DNA of 64,000 nt from Rhizobium leguminosarum bv. trifolii WSM2297 (lineage in GTDB: Bacteria; Pseudomonadota; Alphaproteobacteria; Rhizobiales; Rhizobiaceae), in the NCBI RefSeq assembly GCF_000271845.1, contig NZ_JH719393.1:1011457-1075456 (forward strand), in the 5' to 3' direction. The position numbers and the translations under genes were made by a program. Positions 52,670 through 61,663 of the stretch are shown one piece after another. The notes under the pieces are model-generated. The model did not search any database. It was not told the DNA's origin and was given only the letters and a program-made list of their open reading frames with translations. Each line of letters starts with the position of its first letter. The first letter of the stretch is position 1.

Positions 52670-52930
52670 CTTGGTGCTTGGGGCCTTCCCGTGTCGCTCC
52701 CGTCCGCAGGGCGGGCGGGTGATGACGTTCTCCCGGAACGTTGAGAGAAGACGTTCATTTGTTCGCCAGGGCAAACAAACGTTTCGCTCGCCTAGTTTTG
52801 TCAGTATGTCAAATTGAATGGCGATGACTTGTATTGAGAGTATAATGCCCTCCATCGACCACGTTAACTGATGGAGGTGGTCGCTTGGGAGTGCACTTTG
52901 CTTCTGCCGTTCTATCGGAGGAGCACCGAG

Positions 52931-53149
52931 ATGTTGCTTTCCCTTATATCCCTTACCGATTCCGAAATCGAACTCGTTACTTCCGCCGTTCGCGAGTGGT
53001 GCCGTTGGCATCATTGCGACATTGATAGCAGCGATGGACGTAGGGCTCTCACGGCTGCGATCGATCTGGTCCAATCCAAACATCCTGAGGAATGCCTTCT
53101 CCCGGAATTGACCCGGCGCCTTACCCCGCCCAACGATACCCATGGCTAA
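52931..53149 (+). CDS. Small helical protein, paralogue of 54172-54411
   Basis: 72 residues from ATG 52931, with GGAGGA 8 bp upstream. The sequence MLLSLISLTDSEIELVTSAV, then REWCRWHHCDIDSSDGRRAL and AAIDLV, parallels the protein at 54172-54411 (LNLLNLPELSERHIEMLAKV, IADWCGANSLD, AAVDLL). Both seem to belong to the same uncharacterised rhizobial small-protein family. Function unknown. Confidence 0.65.
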   Translation: MLLSLISLTDSEIELVTSAVREWCRWHHCDIDSSDGRRALTAAIDLVQSKHPEECLLPELTRRLTPPNDTHG

Positions 53150-53833
53150 CGGGAACATGCGGCAGTCAGTGACCAAACGAAAGCGCCGTGAGAACGTCTT
53201 TCTCTGCCAGGGTGATTGTGATCTGCACGTCTAGCCTATTATATTGGCCATGCGTCCAGCGCCGCGAGGAGGACGATCGGGTCGATGTCGTTCGAAATGG
53301 TTTTGTGGATGACGGTCATACCGGTTATCCATGATTTAAACAATTCAAGGATTGTCGAAATATGAAAGAACGTCAAGCCCTGCTGTCATTCGCCGCGCTG
53401 AGCATCCCCTGGCAAAATCACACTCGAAGAATTGATGGCCGCCCGTCCCCACCCCCTCAAGGCGGTGCTCAACTTCGCAAGGAAGCGCGACATGCTATCC
53501 ACCGCGACGCCGGGTCCCGTCGACGACGTGATGGCGGGCGGTGTTGAAGGCAAGAACATCATCGTTCGCAATGGTCACATGGACGCGGGATTGCCACTGA
53601 AATGCTCATAAAGGCTTTCGATATCGGGCTTTTCCGTCCCAAGCCGATGAACCAGAGCAAACTACTGGTCAGTCGCTGAAAGGCAGCTCCGCCGATCCGC
53701 GCACCGCACGGCCGTTTCCCGTGCGCTCGAGGCTGGGAGGGATGGTCCGCTGACGACCAAATTCTGGCCGGAAGTGTCACTTGTCCAAGCGTTTAGACGG
53801 AATTTGGTGGTCTTTGCTACCTAATGCCGGACG
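53150..53833. other. Gene-poor stretch with possible small remnant
   Basis: 684 bp. The only protein-like trace is a 58-codon frame from ATG 53435 to 53611 (beginning MAARPHPLKAVLNFARKRDM), without a ribosome-binding site or known family. The rest shows nothing recognisable and is probably decayed sequence. Confidence 0.4.
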
Positions 53834-54133
53834 TTAATAGCTCCCACATGACCAGGTTTGTCCGGCCAAGCGTTCTATATCGGTTGAATAGGGAATTTCG
53901 GCTTCGTTCAACGCCAATAAGAACGACTGCCGAGCGCTTTCGTCTGAAACATGTCCGTCATCGACCCCTTCGCAGGCTTCAAAGGCCGCGATGTAAGCCT
54001 TTCCGTTAGATACTGGCCAACGGGCCGACAGGAGATGGAACGCCTGCTTTGCCGATCTCACGGTGATCGACGTTCGCAGATGTAGAATAACGACACTCGT
54101 CCACAAGGCATCCGCTCCATCGCCAGCGGGCAA
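53834..54133 (-). CDS. DUF982 protein
   Basis: 99 residues. The DUF982 core is visible as LLSARWPVSNGKAYIAAFEA, followed by ESARQSFLLALNEAEIPY. An extra N-terminal strand (ALWTSVVILHLRTSITVRSA) matches the longer members of the family. It is divergent from the copy at 45985-46212. Function unknown. Confidence 0.75.
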   Translation of the reverse strand: MPAGDGADALWTSVVILHLRTSITVRSAKQAFHLLSARWPVSNGKAYIAAFEACEGVDDGHVSDESARQSFLLALNEAEIPYSTDIERLAGQTWSCGSY

Positions 54134-54171
54134 CCCGCTAAACGCAGCGTCCGCTTCGCCCCAACTTGAGT

Positions 54172-54411
54172 TTACGACGAAGGTTCCTCGCGCTTATTTT
54201 CAATCATTCGGAGGTCCAGTGCCTGTCGCAACTGGCACGCTGACAGGTCTGTGTTTGCACTTAAAAGATCAACGGCGGCAGCGTATGCGGCTTGCGCGCA
54301 ATCCCCGCCTGCGTCGAGGGAGTTCGCGCCGCACCAGTCGGCTATTACCTTCGCGAGCATCTCTATGTGCCGCTCGGAGAGTTCCGGAAGATTTAGGAGG
54401 TTTAGAGACAT
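54172..54411 (-). CDS. Small helical protein, paralogue of 52931-53149
   Basis: 79 residues starting MSLNLLNLPELSERHIEMLA, then KVIADWCGANSLDAGGDCAQ and AAYAAAVDLLSAN. Similar in length, helix pattern and WC position to the protein at 52931-53149, though on the opposite strand. It is just upstream of the DUF982 gene on the same strand, with a 38-bp gap, so the two may be co-transcribed. Function unknown. Confidence 0.65.
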   Translation of the reverse strand: MSLNLLNLPELSERHIEMLAKVIADWCGANSLDAGGDCAQAAYAAAVDLLSANTDLSACQLRQALDLRMIENKREEPSS

Positions 54412-54688
54412 TATCGTGGCTCACCTGAGGCAAGAGCACGTCTGATCTCCCAATCGGCCTCGCCCTGCTAAGATCGCCGTCCGGAGTATTCTACGCTTAT
54501 ATTGCGCGATGGTATGATGGTCCGCATTGAGCCGAGGTCGGAGTGGCAGCGACCAATCGTATCAGTCCAACGGCTGCGTTACTGCTGAAAATCAACTGCC
54601 CCCGAATATGGCCGACAGACCCTTCCTGGTGTCGGCGCTTCACAACCCCGACCAGCTACGTCATGGCACCGAATTTCTGAAAGGCCGA

Positions 54689-54928
54689 TCACCGTGCCAG
54701 CGACCTTCCAGAGAGCAGTTGCCAGATGCGGCGCATCTTCTGGAGCCGTGAGGAAATCCGTTCCTTTGCGGGAGGAACCAACATGCCGTTGCGGAAATCG
54801 GCCCAGGCCTGGGCCTCCAGCCTCGTTTTTTCGATCGAACCTTCCCGGTCGACGAGTGGACTGCCGGTCTGATGATCGATGACCGACCACATTCCGTTTT
54901 CGAGTGCTTGTATCTCGTAGCGCTGCAT
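54689..54928 (-). CDS. Hypothetical small protein
   Basis: 79 residues from ATG 54928 (MQRYEIQALENGMWSVIDHQ); a TTG start at 54982 would add 18 residues. The first half looks like a short beta domain, the second a charged helix (IEKTRLEAQAWADFRNGML) ending in a basic tail. I do not recognise a named family. It stands alone, with the 3' side gene-poor. Confidence 0.5.
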   Translation of the reverse strand: MQRYEIQALENGMWSVIDHQTGSPLVDREGSIEKTRLEAQAWADFRNGMLVPPAKERISSRLQKMRRIWQLLSGRSLAR

Positions 54929-55035
54929 ACTGAATCCATCGTGCGGGAGCGTAACATCAACCTGAAATCCCTTAGAAATCAACGCGACCGACGCGTCGCT
55001 TCACATATACTTTGGTGAGATGGTGAACCCCGGGT

Positions 55036-55258
55036 TACCCCCGAGCAGGAACACGGGAAACCCTTCCGCATACTTCACGACGGTATCGGCGACGCGGTCG
55101 CATTCGGACGCCCCTTCATCTCGCACCCCGACCTGCCTTACCGCTTGGCGGAAGGCATTCCGCTCGCGCCGGACGATGCAACGACGTGGTTCACCCAGGG
55201 TTCTCAAGGCTACATCGACTATCCCGCTGCCGCCCGAGCAGTGGCGAAGTCGGCATAG
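55036..55258 (+). pseudogene. 3' fragment of an alkene reductase (OYE/NemA family)
   Basis: An open stretch reading VTPEQEHGKPFRILHDGIGD, AVAFGRPFISHPDLPYRLAE, then GIPLAPDDATTWFTQGSQGY and IDYPAA before a TAG at 55258. This is the C-terminal end of Old Yellow Enzyme-type flavin reductases (FGRPFIANPDLP and GYTDYP motifs). The N-terminal 280 residues or so are absent, so it is a truncated relic. Confidence 0.75.
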
Positions 55259-55603
55259 CAGGCTTCGATGACCACCGCAGCCGAAAGCGTGCCGTTGCAG
55301 TGGCCGACATCCTGGCCGGGTGTCGGCTCCTAGACATCGGTGCCTTTGCACTGGGTTGAGACTAGCCCTCAGGATCGGATCGGCAAACTCAAGGCTGTGC
55401 GCGTGAGATACGCTCGGTAATCAGCCACATTGGCCTGCCGAATGCCATCGCCTCTCCACCAACGCGTTGTCAGAGTTTATGATGTGCGCTGGCTGATGAA
55501 TCGACGCGGCATCGGGGGTGTTCACTGTCTGGGGGGATCAACTCCTTGCAACCGGGAACTGATCTGTCAAATTCCTCGAGCTGGAAGAAATTCGAGAGAT
55601 GAT
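55259..55603. other. Intergenic region
   Basis: 345 bp with no gene assigned. The frame of the following nucleotidyltransferase is open through its right part, but that extension shows no domain. Probably promoter plus decayed sequence. Confidence 0.4.
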
Positions 55604-56218
55604 ATGGAAGAACATCTTCGTTACGCAGATATTGAAGACAGCCAGCAACGCTCTCGTTTGACGGCCCTAATATCGGAGGTTCCAGAGCTAATGAAGGTGC
55701 TCCGGCACCTGAGGGCGATAAGATTGCCGGATTACCTTGTCGGGGGAGGTGCAATCTACCAGACGGTCTGGAACGCGCTGACAGGACGGCCACGCTGGTA
55801 TGGCATCAAGGATATCGATGTCATCTATTTCGACGATGCCGACCTCTCATACGAGGCCGAAGACCGTGTCATCCGTGCGGTCCTCCCGGTTGCATGGGAC
55901 TTGGCGATCCCACTTCAGATCAGAAACCAGGCGCGTGTCCACCTCTGGTTCAAGGAAAGATTTGGTTTTTCGGTGGAGCCACTAAGGTGTTCGAAAGAGG
56001 CCCTGCTTCGATACTCCACGAAGACGCATTCTGTCGCGGTGCGACTGGCGGACGACGACCAATTGCACATCGAAGCCCCTTTCGGTTTAAATGACATGTT
56101 TTCGTTCCGGGTCGTGCCAAACTATGCATTGGATAACCGGATCACTCACGAGAAGAAGGCTGCGAGGGCGAAAGCGCTCTGGCCTGAGGTAAGCGTCCAT
56201 CACTGGGGAAGACGCTGA
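55604..56218 (+). CDS. Nucleotidyltransferase family protein (PF06042-like)
   Basis: 204 residues from ATG 55604 (MEEHLRYADIED). The family features are YLVGGGAIYQTVWNALTGRP and GIKDIDVIYFDDADLSYEAE, with the metal-binding Asp pair in DIDVIYFDD, then NQARVHLWFKERFGF. These proteins belong to the large nucleotidyltransferase fold superfamily; their substrate is unknown. An in-frame extension to 55430 is not supported. It ends 43 bp before the GDPD gene in the same direction. Confidence 0.82.
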   Translation: MEEHLRYADIEDSQQRSRLTALISEVPELMKVLRHLRAIRLPDYLVGGGAIYQTVWNALTGRPRWYGIKDIDVIYFDDADLSYEAEDRVIRAVLPVAWDLAIPLQIRNQARVHLWFKERFGFSVEPLRCSKEALLRYSTKTHSVAVRLADDDQLHIEAPFGLNDMFSFRVVPNYALDNRITHEKKAARAKALWPEVSVHHWGRR

Positions 56219-56261
56219 ACGATATGCAAAGCCTCCGCTTGCGCTTAAATCAGGATTAACT

Positions 56262-56990
56262 TTGCCAGCAATCATAGCACACCGCGGTTATTCGGCCGCT
56301 TATCGTGAGAATTCCCCTGCGGCGTGGCATGGTGCCATCGAAGCGGGCGCGGATATCGTCGAGATCGACGTCAGGCGGTCAGCGGATGGTATTTTCGTAT
56401 GCTGCCATGATCCCGATCTCAGGATCGCGGGACATTCTGGATTGATCAAGCAAATGACCCTTGCGGAGATTTCGCGGTTCTCGGCGGGAGGACATCCCGC
56501 AGCACCAAGTCTTGGGGAGGCGTTTTCCGTTATACCACCAGCGACGGCGATACTGTTCGACGTGAAGGATGAGAGCCACATTGCATTGTTGGAACTTCAC
56601 AAACACAGGCATCTTTTCCCAAAGCACCGTCTGATCTTCGGTCTTCATAGTCTGGAGTCGGTTAGAACTCTCCGTGCTCTAGGTGACGCTGAAATCTTGG
56701 GGCTATTGAACGGCCAAGAGGCTGAGGATGAGGTGTTCTTTAACGTTGGGGGAAATATCCTTCGACTGTGGGAAAGCATGATCACAGGCACGCGCATGAA
56801 CACCCTGCGAGATCGAGGTTATGAGTTGTGGATGACTGCGGGGGGATGGGGAACAGGCCGAGAGGTCGGGGAGTTCGACGCCGGGAATGCACGCCATTAT
56901 CTTGACGCCGGCATTAGCGGCTTTCTCGTAAATGATCCGAAAGGTGCTCGAGCTGCTTTCGGTCCTCGGGTGCCTGGGTACACAAAATAG
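56262..56990 (+). CDS. Glycerophosphodiester phosphodiesterase family protein
   Basis: 242 residues from TTG 56262, with AGGA 6 bp upstream. The GDPD catalytic start is IIAHRGYSAAYRENSPAAW (His-Arg pair) followed by GADIVEIDVRRSADGIFVCC and HDPDL, containing the metal-binding Glu, Asp and His. LFDVKDESH holds the later acidic motif. No signal peptide, so it is probably cytoplasmic. It hydrolyses glycerophosphodiesters to glycerol-3-phosphate and an alcohol in characterised relatives. Confidence 0.88.
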   Translation: MPAIIAHRGYSAAYRENSPAAWHGAIEAGADIVEIDVRRSADGIFVCCHDPDLRIAGHSGLIKQMTLAEISRFSAGGHPAAPSLGEAFSVIPPATAILFDVKDESHIALLELHKHRHLFPKHRLIFGLHSLESVRTLRALGDAEILGLLNGQEAEDEVFFNVGGNILRLWESMITGTRMNTLRDRGYELWMTAGGWGTGREVGEFDAGNARHYLDAGISGFLVNDPKGARAAFGPRVPGYTK

Positions 56991-57098
56991 GAACCTCGTT
57001 CCGTGGCACCTGCTTCATGAATTGCTCGCGCAGGCAGTAACTACTAGACGCTCAGCATCCGCCAATCCCGCTTCCGTTCCTTTGTAGTCATCACCGCT

Positions 57099-57396
57099 TC
57101 AAGGCATGTGGGGACGTCGTGCTCCTGCGCCTCTCTGGACGACCGCCAGAGCGCTGATGCCAGCCTGGTCGGCTGCACGCAACAGCAGTTCTCTGAATTG
57201 TTCGGGCGCAATCCTTCCACTGATCGCGTCGATGCAACCTTTTACGGCGGCGATATATTTCGTCTCCACGATTGCGAGGCCAATCCCTCATCAGGATACT
57301 CGCCTCATCTCCCAGTGTCCGTACGATTTTGCGCGCCGGGGGGTCACGCAGAGCAAGCGCGACCGGCGCGAATGCGGATGTCGTATTCCAGCACAT
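57099..57396 (-). pseudogene. DUF982 gene disrupted by a frameshift
   Basis: The first frame gives RKIVRTLGDEASILMRDWP, and a second frame then gives KYIAAVKGCIDAISGRIAPE, with LLLRAADQAGISALAVVQRG and a TGA at 57101-57099. Together they make an ordinary DUF982 protein. One base of difference near 57270-57285 separates the frames. It would be the third DUF982 copy in the window. Confidence 0.72.
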
Positions 57397-57807
57397 ATAC
57401 TCCCTCAGCGTACGCGCACCGTTTTCCCTGCCTGCAATATAAGCGCGTCCCCTATACTTTTGAATCTAAAATATGTGAGGGATACAGTTTGGAACCGAAG
57501 ATTTTGACGTAGAGAGGATAGGGATGCTGCAGCTACCAGAAGCGCCACCAGAGGCGCATTGCGGCGCGACTGGCTTGTTGCCATAGCGTTCACGTTTTAG
57601 GCCAAGAAGATCGCGTAATGGATCGACTGGAAGTGGCTGCGTGCCGACGAACGGAAAATCCCCGATTGCCAAACACGTAGCTCTTCCGGCGAGGGAGCTC
57701 CAGTTCGAATCCTTTCAAGGCGACCATTTCTGGCTTTCAGGGGAGGCATCTCGGTCCAGCGGAACGATCGAGGTCGGAGGTTTGTCCCCTGAGGGCGATA
57801 TAGCCGT
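57397..57807. other. Intergenic region
   Basis: 411 bp with no assigned gene or clear terminator. Short open frames on both strands lack domains. It separates the mosaic region from the transporter region on the right. Confidence 0.4.
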
Positions 57808-58932
57808 TCAGTGCGGAATGGCTTTTACCGGGTAGAGGCCAGGGTGGCCGGGAGAGGGTTCGCCCTTGGTTTCACCGAGATAGAGACCGATCTGCGCGCG
57901 GAAGCGCTCCACGGCTCCTCGGTTTGCAAGGAAACGACCAAAGGCGGTCGGATCGCCATTGCTATATTCCCAGATCGGCTTGTAGCCCGCCGGCGGGGCC
58001 ACATCCGTGCGCACCGACCACATGTACCAGACGTTTTTCTGGGTGTCCTTGTCCAGCAGCCAGCTGAGATAAAGCTTGGCTGCCTCGGGATGCGGAGCGC
58101 CCTTCAGGATTGCGGCTTGCTGTGGCCATGCGACAAAGGGATCTTCCTTGGGCAGCAGGAAACGAGAGACCGTGCCGTCGAATGGTACCAGACCGCCGTC
58201 GGTGGAGAAGGTCGCGGTTGCGGCACCGCTTTCCACCATGTCTGTCGGAGCCTGCGTGCCACGCACATAAATCGGCTCCTGCTTCGCCAGCGCGTCGACG
58301 TAATCCCAGCCGTATTTGTCGACGACCTGCTTGAACCAGAAGAGCACGGCGTCATCGTCGGTAGGATAGGTCAGAACCAGCTTGCCCTTGAATTCAGGGC
58401 GGAGGTAATCCTTGGCTTCGCGTGGCCAGGTTTTTTCATCCGGCATGAGCTTCGAATTGACCACATTCGAAAACGCATCAACAAACACGCCCGTATAGGC
58501 ACCGTCCGGATCGCGGAATTTTGCATAGACCTTGTCCCAGCCGATCGGCTTGTAGGGCATCAAAATGCCTTCCGCCTTCCAGCGGGGGAAGTTCTGCAGG
58601 GTCTGGATCTGGATGACGTCGGCAACGTGCTTGCCGGTCGCGGCCTGGTTGTCGATGCGGGCCTCGTGGAACTTGCTGTAGTCTACGACCACGTCCAGGG
58701 TGACGCCCGGAAAGCGTGCTTCAAAGGCCTTCCTTATGCCGTCCTGCTGGCCGGGAGTGTCGCCGCCCGCATAAACGATCACACGGCCACCTTCTTTCAG
58801 GGCTGCCTTATAGAGGTGATCAAGATCTCGTGTTTCCGTTGCCTTGGAATTTGCCGCCTGTGAAACAGCAGCACTACTCGCCAGCGATGCTGCTGCGGTG
58901 AATGCCAATACGGTTCTTCGGGTCAGTTTCAT
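57808..58932 (-). CDS. Extracellular solute-binding protein with Tat-like signal
   Basis: 374 residues. The N-terminus MKLTRRTVLAFTAAASLASS has a twin Arg followed by a hydrophobic stretch, so export by Tat is possible, with cleavage near SQAAN. The mature part is a bacterial extracellular solute-binding protein of the iron/polyamine type (VIVYAGGDTPGQQDGIRKAF, VFVDAFSNVVNSKLMPDEKT, RPEFKGKLVLTYPTDDD). There are no permease or ATPase genes beside it, so it is either an orphan or used by a transporter elsewhere. The ligand is unknown. Confidence 0.85.
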   Translation of the reverse strand: MKLTRRTVLAFTAAASLASSAAVSQAANSKATETRDLDHLYKAALKEGGRVIVYAGGDTPGQQDGIRKAFEARFPGVTLDVVVDYSKFHEARIDNQAATGKHVADVIQIQTLQNFPRWKAEGILMPYKPIGWDKVYAKFRDPDGAYTGVFVDAFSNVVNSKLMPDEKTWPREAKDYLRPEFKGKLVLTYPTDDDAVLFWFKQVVDKYGWDYVDALAKQEPIYVRGTQAPTDMVESGAATATFSTDGGLVPFDGTVSRFLLPKEDPFVAWPQQAAILKGAPHPEAAKLYLSWLLDKDTQKNVWYMWSVRTDVAPPAGYKPIWEYSNGDPTAFGRFLANRGAVERFRAQIGLYLGETKGEPSPGHPGLYPVKAIPH

Positions 58933-59099
58933 TGCATGTCCTTGCTGATGTTCTTGCAGCCTTGCACGGTATCTGGCCGGGAAAGGGTGCTGCGAAGGAG
59001 CGCCGTCATTTCCATGAACGCGGCGACCTTCGCGGGACGAAGCGGGCCGCCGGGATGCGCATCCCGGCGGCGCTCGATGAAATCCAAGAAAGAGTTTCG

Positions 59100-59678
59100 T
59101 TATTTCTTGATGGCTTCGATATCGATGTCGAGCGCAAGGTCCGGACCGAGGCCGAAATCCGTAAGTTTCTTCAGACCGAGATCCAAGCCGTTGAACTTTC
59201 CTGTGGCGGAGAAACCGGTCTTGACGGTCTTGGCATCCCAGGGAAGCGGAGACTCGGCATTCCAGACGACATCCAGGGTGACCGGCTTGACGGTGCCGGC
59301 AAGCGACAGGTCGCCGGTGACCTTGGCGGTCTTGTCACCGGTCTTTTCGATCTTCGTGCTGGTGAAGGTGACATCGGGAAATTCCTCGACATTGAGGAAA
59401 TCGGGGCTCTTCAGGTCGGAATCACGCTGATCGAAGTTCGTGTCGATGCTGTTGGCATCGAGCTTCAGCGAGATCGAGCTTTTCGCAATGTCTTCCTTGT
59501 CGAAGGAGATCGTGCCCCCAACGGTCTTGAAGATCCCGTGGGCATTCGACCAGCCGGCATGATTGATCTTGAACGAGACCCAAGCGTGAGTCGGGTCAAC
59601 ATCATAAGTATCTGCGGCAAAAGCAGATCCTGCAAAAAGCGCGCCGGTCAGGGCCGCGACTAGAGCTGCGAATTTCAT
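59100..59678 (-). CDS. YceI-family periplasmic protein
   Basis: 192 residues from ATG 59678, with AAAGGAG upstream. The signal peptide MKFAALVAALTGALFAGSAF is cleaved after AFA. The lipocalin-like YceI domain starts DTYDVDPTHAWVSFKINHAG and continues with KSPDFLNVEEFPDVTFTSTK and LSLAGTVKPVTLDVVW. YceI proteins bind isoprenoid lipids. It is followed upstream on the same strand by a membrane protein gene, 43 bp away, probably in one operon. Confidence 0.92.
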   Translation of the reverse strand: MKFAALVAALTGALFAGSAFAADTYDVDPTHAWVSFKINHAGWSNAHGIFKTVGGTISFDKEDIAKSSISLKLDANSIDTNFDQRDSDLKSPDFLNVEEFPDVTFTSTKIEKTGDKTAKVTGDLSLAGTVKPVTLDVVWNAESPLPWDAKTVKTGFSATGKFNGLDLGLKKLTDFGLGPDLALDIDIEAIKK

Positions 59679-59721
59679 TGGTACTCTCCTTTGATTGGGC
59701 CGGCCGTCCCGGGTCGAATGT

Positions 59722-60591
59722 TCATCCCTGGAAGAGGACGGCGGCGATGGTGATGGCGATGGTGGCCGGAACCGCGGTGGCAATGCCGGCAGCAATGGGT
59801 CGAAGGAACCGCGGAAGGCGATGGAAAGCGATGCCTCCGAGAAGAATGAAAGCGGCGACGACAAGGGGCAGAACCGCGAATATGATTGCGGCGGGCGCCG
59901 CCTTCGGCGCAAAGAGTGCTGTCATAATCAAATGCACCGAGATCACGGCGGCAAACGCAAGCCCCTCGAAACTGCGCAGTGCGAGCGCATGGTCGTCGCC
60001 CCTGAAATAGCTGATATAGCTGACCAGCAGCCAGCCGCCGGTGAGCGCCGCAAGCGCACCATCGATTTGGGCCATGCCGACGAACGCGCCTAACGCGGCC
60101 GAAAGCGCAGCCGCGATGGAAACGCTAAGCAACGCAGTCGCCAACGCCGATGGCTCCCCGCGGCGAGCACCGGCCGGCTTTGCGATCGCTGGGCCGATCG
60201 CGGCGGTCGTGACCACAAACACGGCGAGAACGACGATGGATTTGGTGGAATTGGCAACGAGCACGTTCTTGCCCAGCAACCAGCCTGACAGGGCGAGCGC
60301 GACGCCGGCCAGCATCGTGCTGACCGCCACCGGAAGCGGCCTGCGCAAAAGTGCCGGGATCGCAAAGATGCCGGCGCCGAAGAGCAGAATTATCGGGAGC
60401 TTCTGCTTTGCGGAAATGGGAGGAAGCACCGGCATACCTTCGAGCATCAAGTGGATGACAACAGCAGCCAGCGGGATCAGCAGGGCGATGATGAACCCGC
60501 GCCTGGCTGGAAACACCATCGAGGCCAACGCAACGGCCATGCCGAGAAAAAACGGCAGGCCGACAGTCGTCAACAGAAGCTGCTTCATCAT
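59722..60591 (-). CDS. Polytopic membrane protein of unknown function
   Basis: 289 residues from ATG 60591 (MMKQLLLTTVGLPFFLGMAV); a start at 60618 adds nine residues. About nine membrane helices fill the sequence, with few charged loops (for example SAKQKLPIILLFGAGIFAIP and GAFVGMAQIDGALAALTGGW). I do not recognise the family with confidence. It lies directly upstream of yceI on the same strand and may be co-expressed, perhaps for lipid or electron-carrier handling. Confidence 0.78.
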   Translation of the reverse strand: MMKQLLLTTVGLPFFLGMAVALASMVFPARRGFIIALLIPLAAVVIHLMLEGMPVLPPISAKQKLPIILLFGAGIFAIPALLRRPLPVAVSTMLAGVALALSGWLLGKNVLVANSTKSIVVLAVFVVTTAAIGPAIAKPAGARRGEPSALATALLSVSIAAALSAALGAFVGMAQIDGALAALTGGWLLVSYISYFRGDDHALALRSFEGLAFAAVISVHLIMTALFAPKAAPAAIIFAVLPLVVAAFILLGGIAFHRLPRFLRPIAAGIATAVPATIAITIAAVLFQG

Positions 60592-60844
60592 GGTTGTATT
60601 TCCCCGAAGCCGGATCAAGATTATCGGTCGGCACGCTATAAGCGCCCATTTTATTTAACAAGTGTACTATCTGTCGCGAGGCAACACAAATTCGTGATCA
60701 AATCCGAAACGCAAGGCGGCAAACTGTTCAAAAATAGTGAACGAATAAACCCCTTCTCGCCGATGCTGGGGAGGCCCAATCCACTCCCTTCGCGACTGGA
60801 ACTGGGGATGAGGTAAATGCTTGAACGGGGCTCTGTCAGATCAC

Positions 60845-61654
60845 CTATTTGTCCTTGTCGATCAGCCTGTTGCCACGCTGCTGAAGGGCGGTGAAAACCA
60901 GAAGCAGGATGACCGACAGCGTAATCAAGAGTGTTGCCACGGCCATGACCGTCGGGTCGAGGTTCTCGCGCGTGCCGCTTAGCAGTTCGCGCGGCAGGGT
61001 GCGTTGTTCGGGGCCGGTGAGCAGGATTGCTACCACCACCTCGTCAAAGGATGTGGTGAAGGCAAAGATTGCGCCCGAAACGATACCGGGCATGATCAAT
61101 GGCATGGTCACGCGCCGGAAGGTCGTCAGCCCGCCGGCGCCAAGGCTGGCGGATGCCCGCAACAACACTCGTTCAAGCTGGCTCAGCGAGGCGCTGACGG
61201 TGATCACTGCGAAGGGCACGGCAAGGGCTGTATGGGCGAGCACCAGTCCAGTCAGGCTGTTGGCGAGGCCAAGCCGCGAAAAGAGGAAATAGATGCCGAC
61301 GGCGGTAATCACCGTCGGAACGATCATGGGCGACATGAAGCTCGCGATGAGGAAGGACTTACCGCGAAAGCTGGAGATGGACAGCCCGAGCGCTGCCAAC
61401 GTGCCGAGTGGCGTGGCGATGCATACGGTCGCGGTCCCGACAATCAGGCTGTTTTTGATGGCGATCCACCAGCGCGGGTCAGCGAAGAACTTAGCGTACC
61501 ATTTGAACGAGAAGCCCTCCAGCGGATAGGCGAGAATGCTCGACGTGTTGAAGGAAAGCGGGATGATCGCAATGATCGGTGCGATCAGGAAAAGCAAGAC
61601 GATAAAGCCAAATGTCCTGCCAGCTAGTTTCCACCAATATGTGCTGTCGGTCAT
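60845..61654 (-). CDS. ABC transporter permease (PotC-like)
   Basis: 269 residues with about six membrane helices (TFGFIVLLFLIAPIIAIIPL at the start) and the EAA-type loop LLRASASLGAGGLTTFRRVT. It follows the PotB-like permease by 9 bp on the same strand, and is the last gene of a polyamine-type importer operon. The corresponding ATPase is not in the window and probably precedes the binding protein beyond the right edge. Confidence 0.9.
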   Translation of the reverse strand: MTDSTYWWKLAGRTFGFIVLLFLIAPIIAIIPLSFNTSSILAYPLEGFSFKWYAKFFADPRWWIAIKNSLIVGTATVCIATPLGTLAALGLSISSFRGKSFLIASFMSPMIVPTVITAVGIYFLFSRLGLANSLTGLVLAHTALAVPFAVITVSASLSQLERVLLRASASLGAGGLTTFRRVTMPLIMPGIVSGAIFAFTTSFDEVVVAILLTGPEQRTLPRELLSGTRENLDPTVMAVATLLITLSVILLLVFTALQQRGNRLIDKDK

Positions 61655-61663
61655 GACGGGCTC

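Noticed and set aside
59695..60658. Plus-strand frames opposite the polytopic membrane protein
   Set aside because: Antisense to a sequence with many clear membrane helices; no supporting features.
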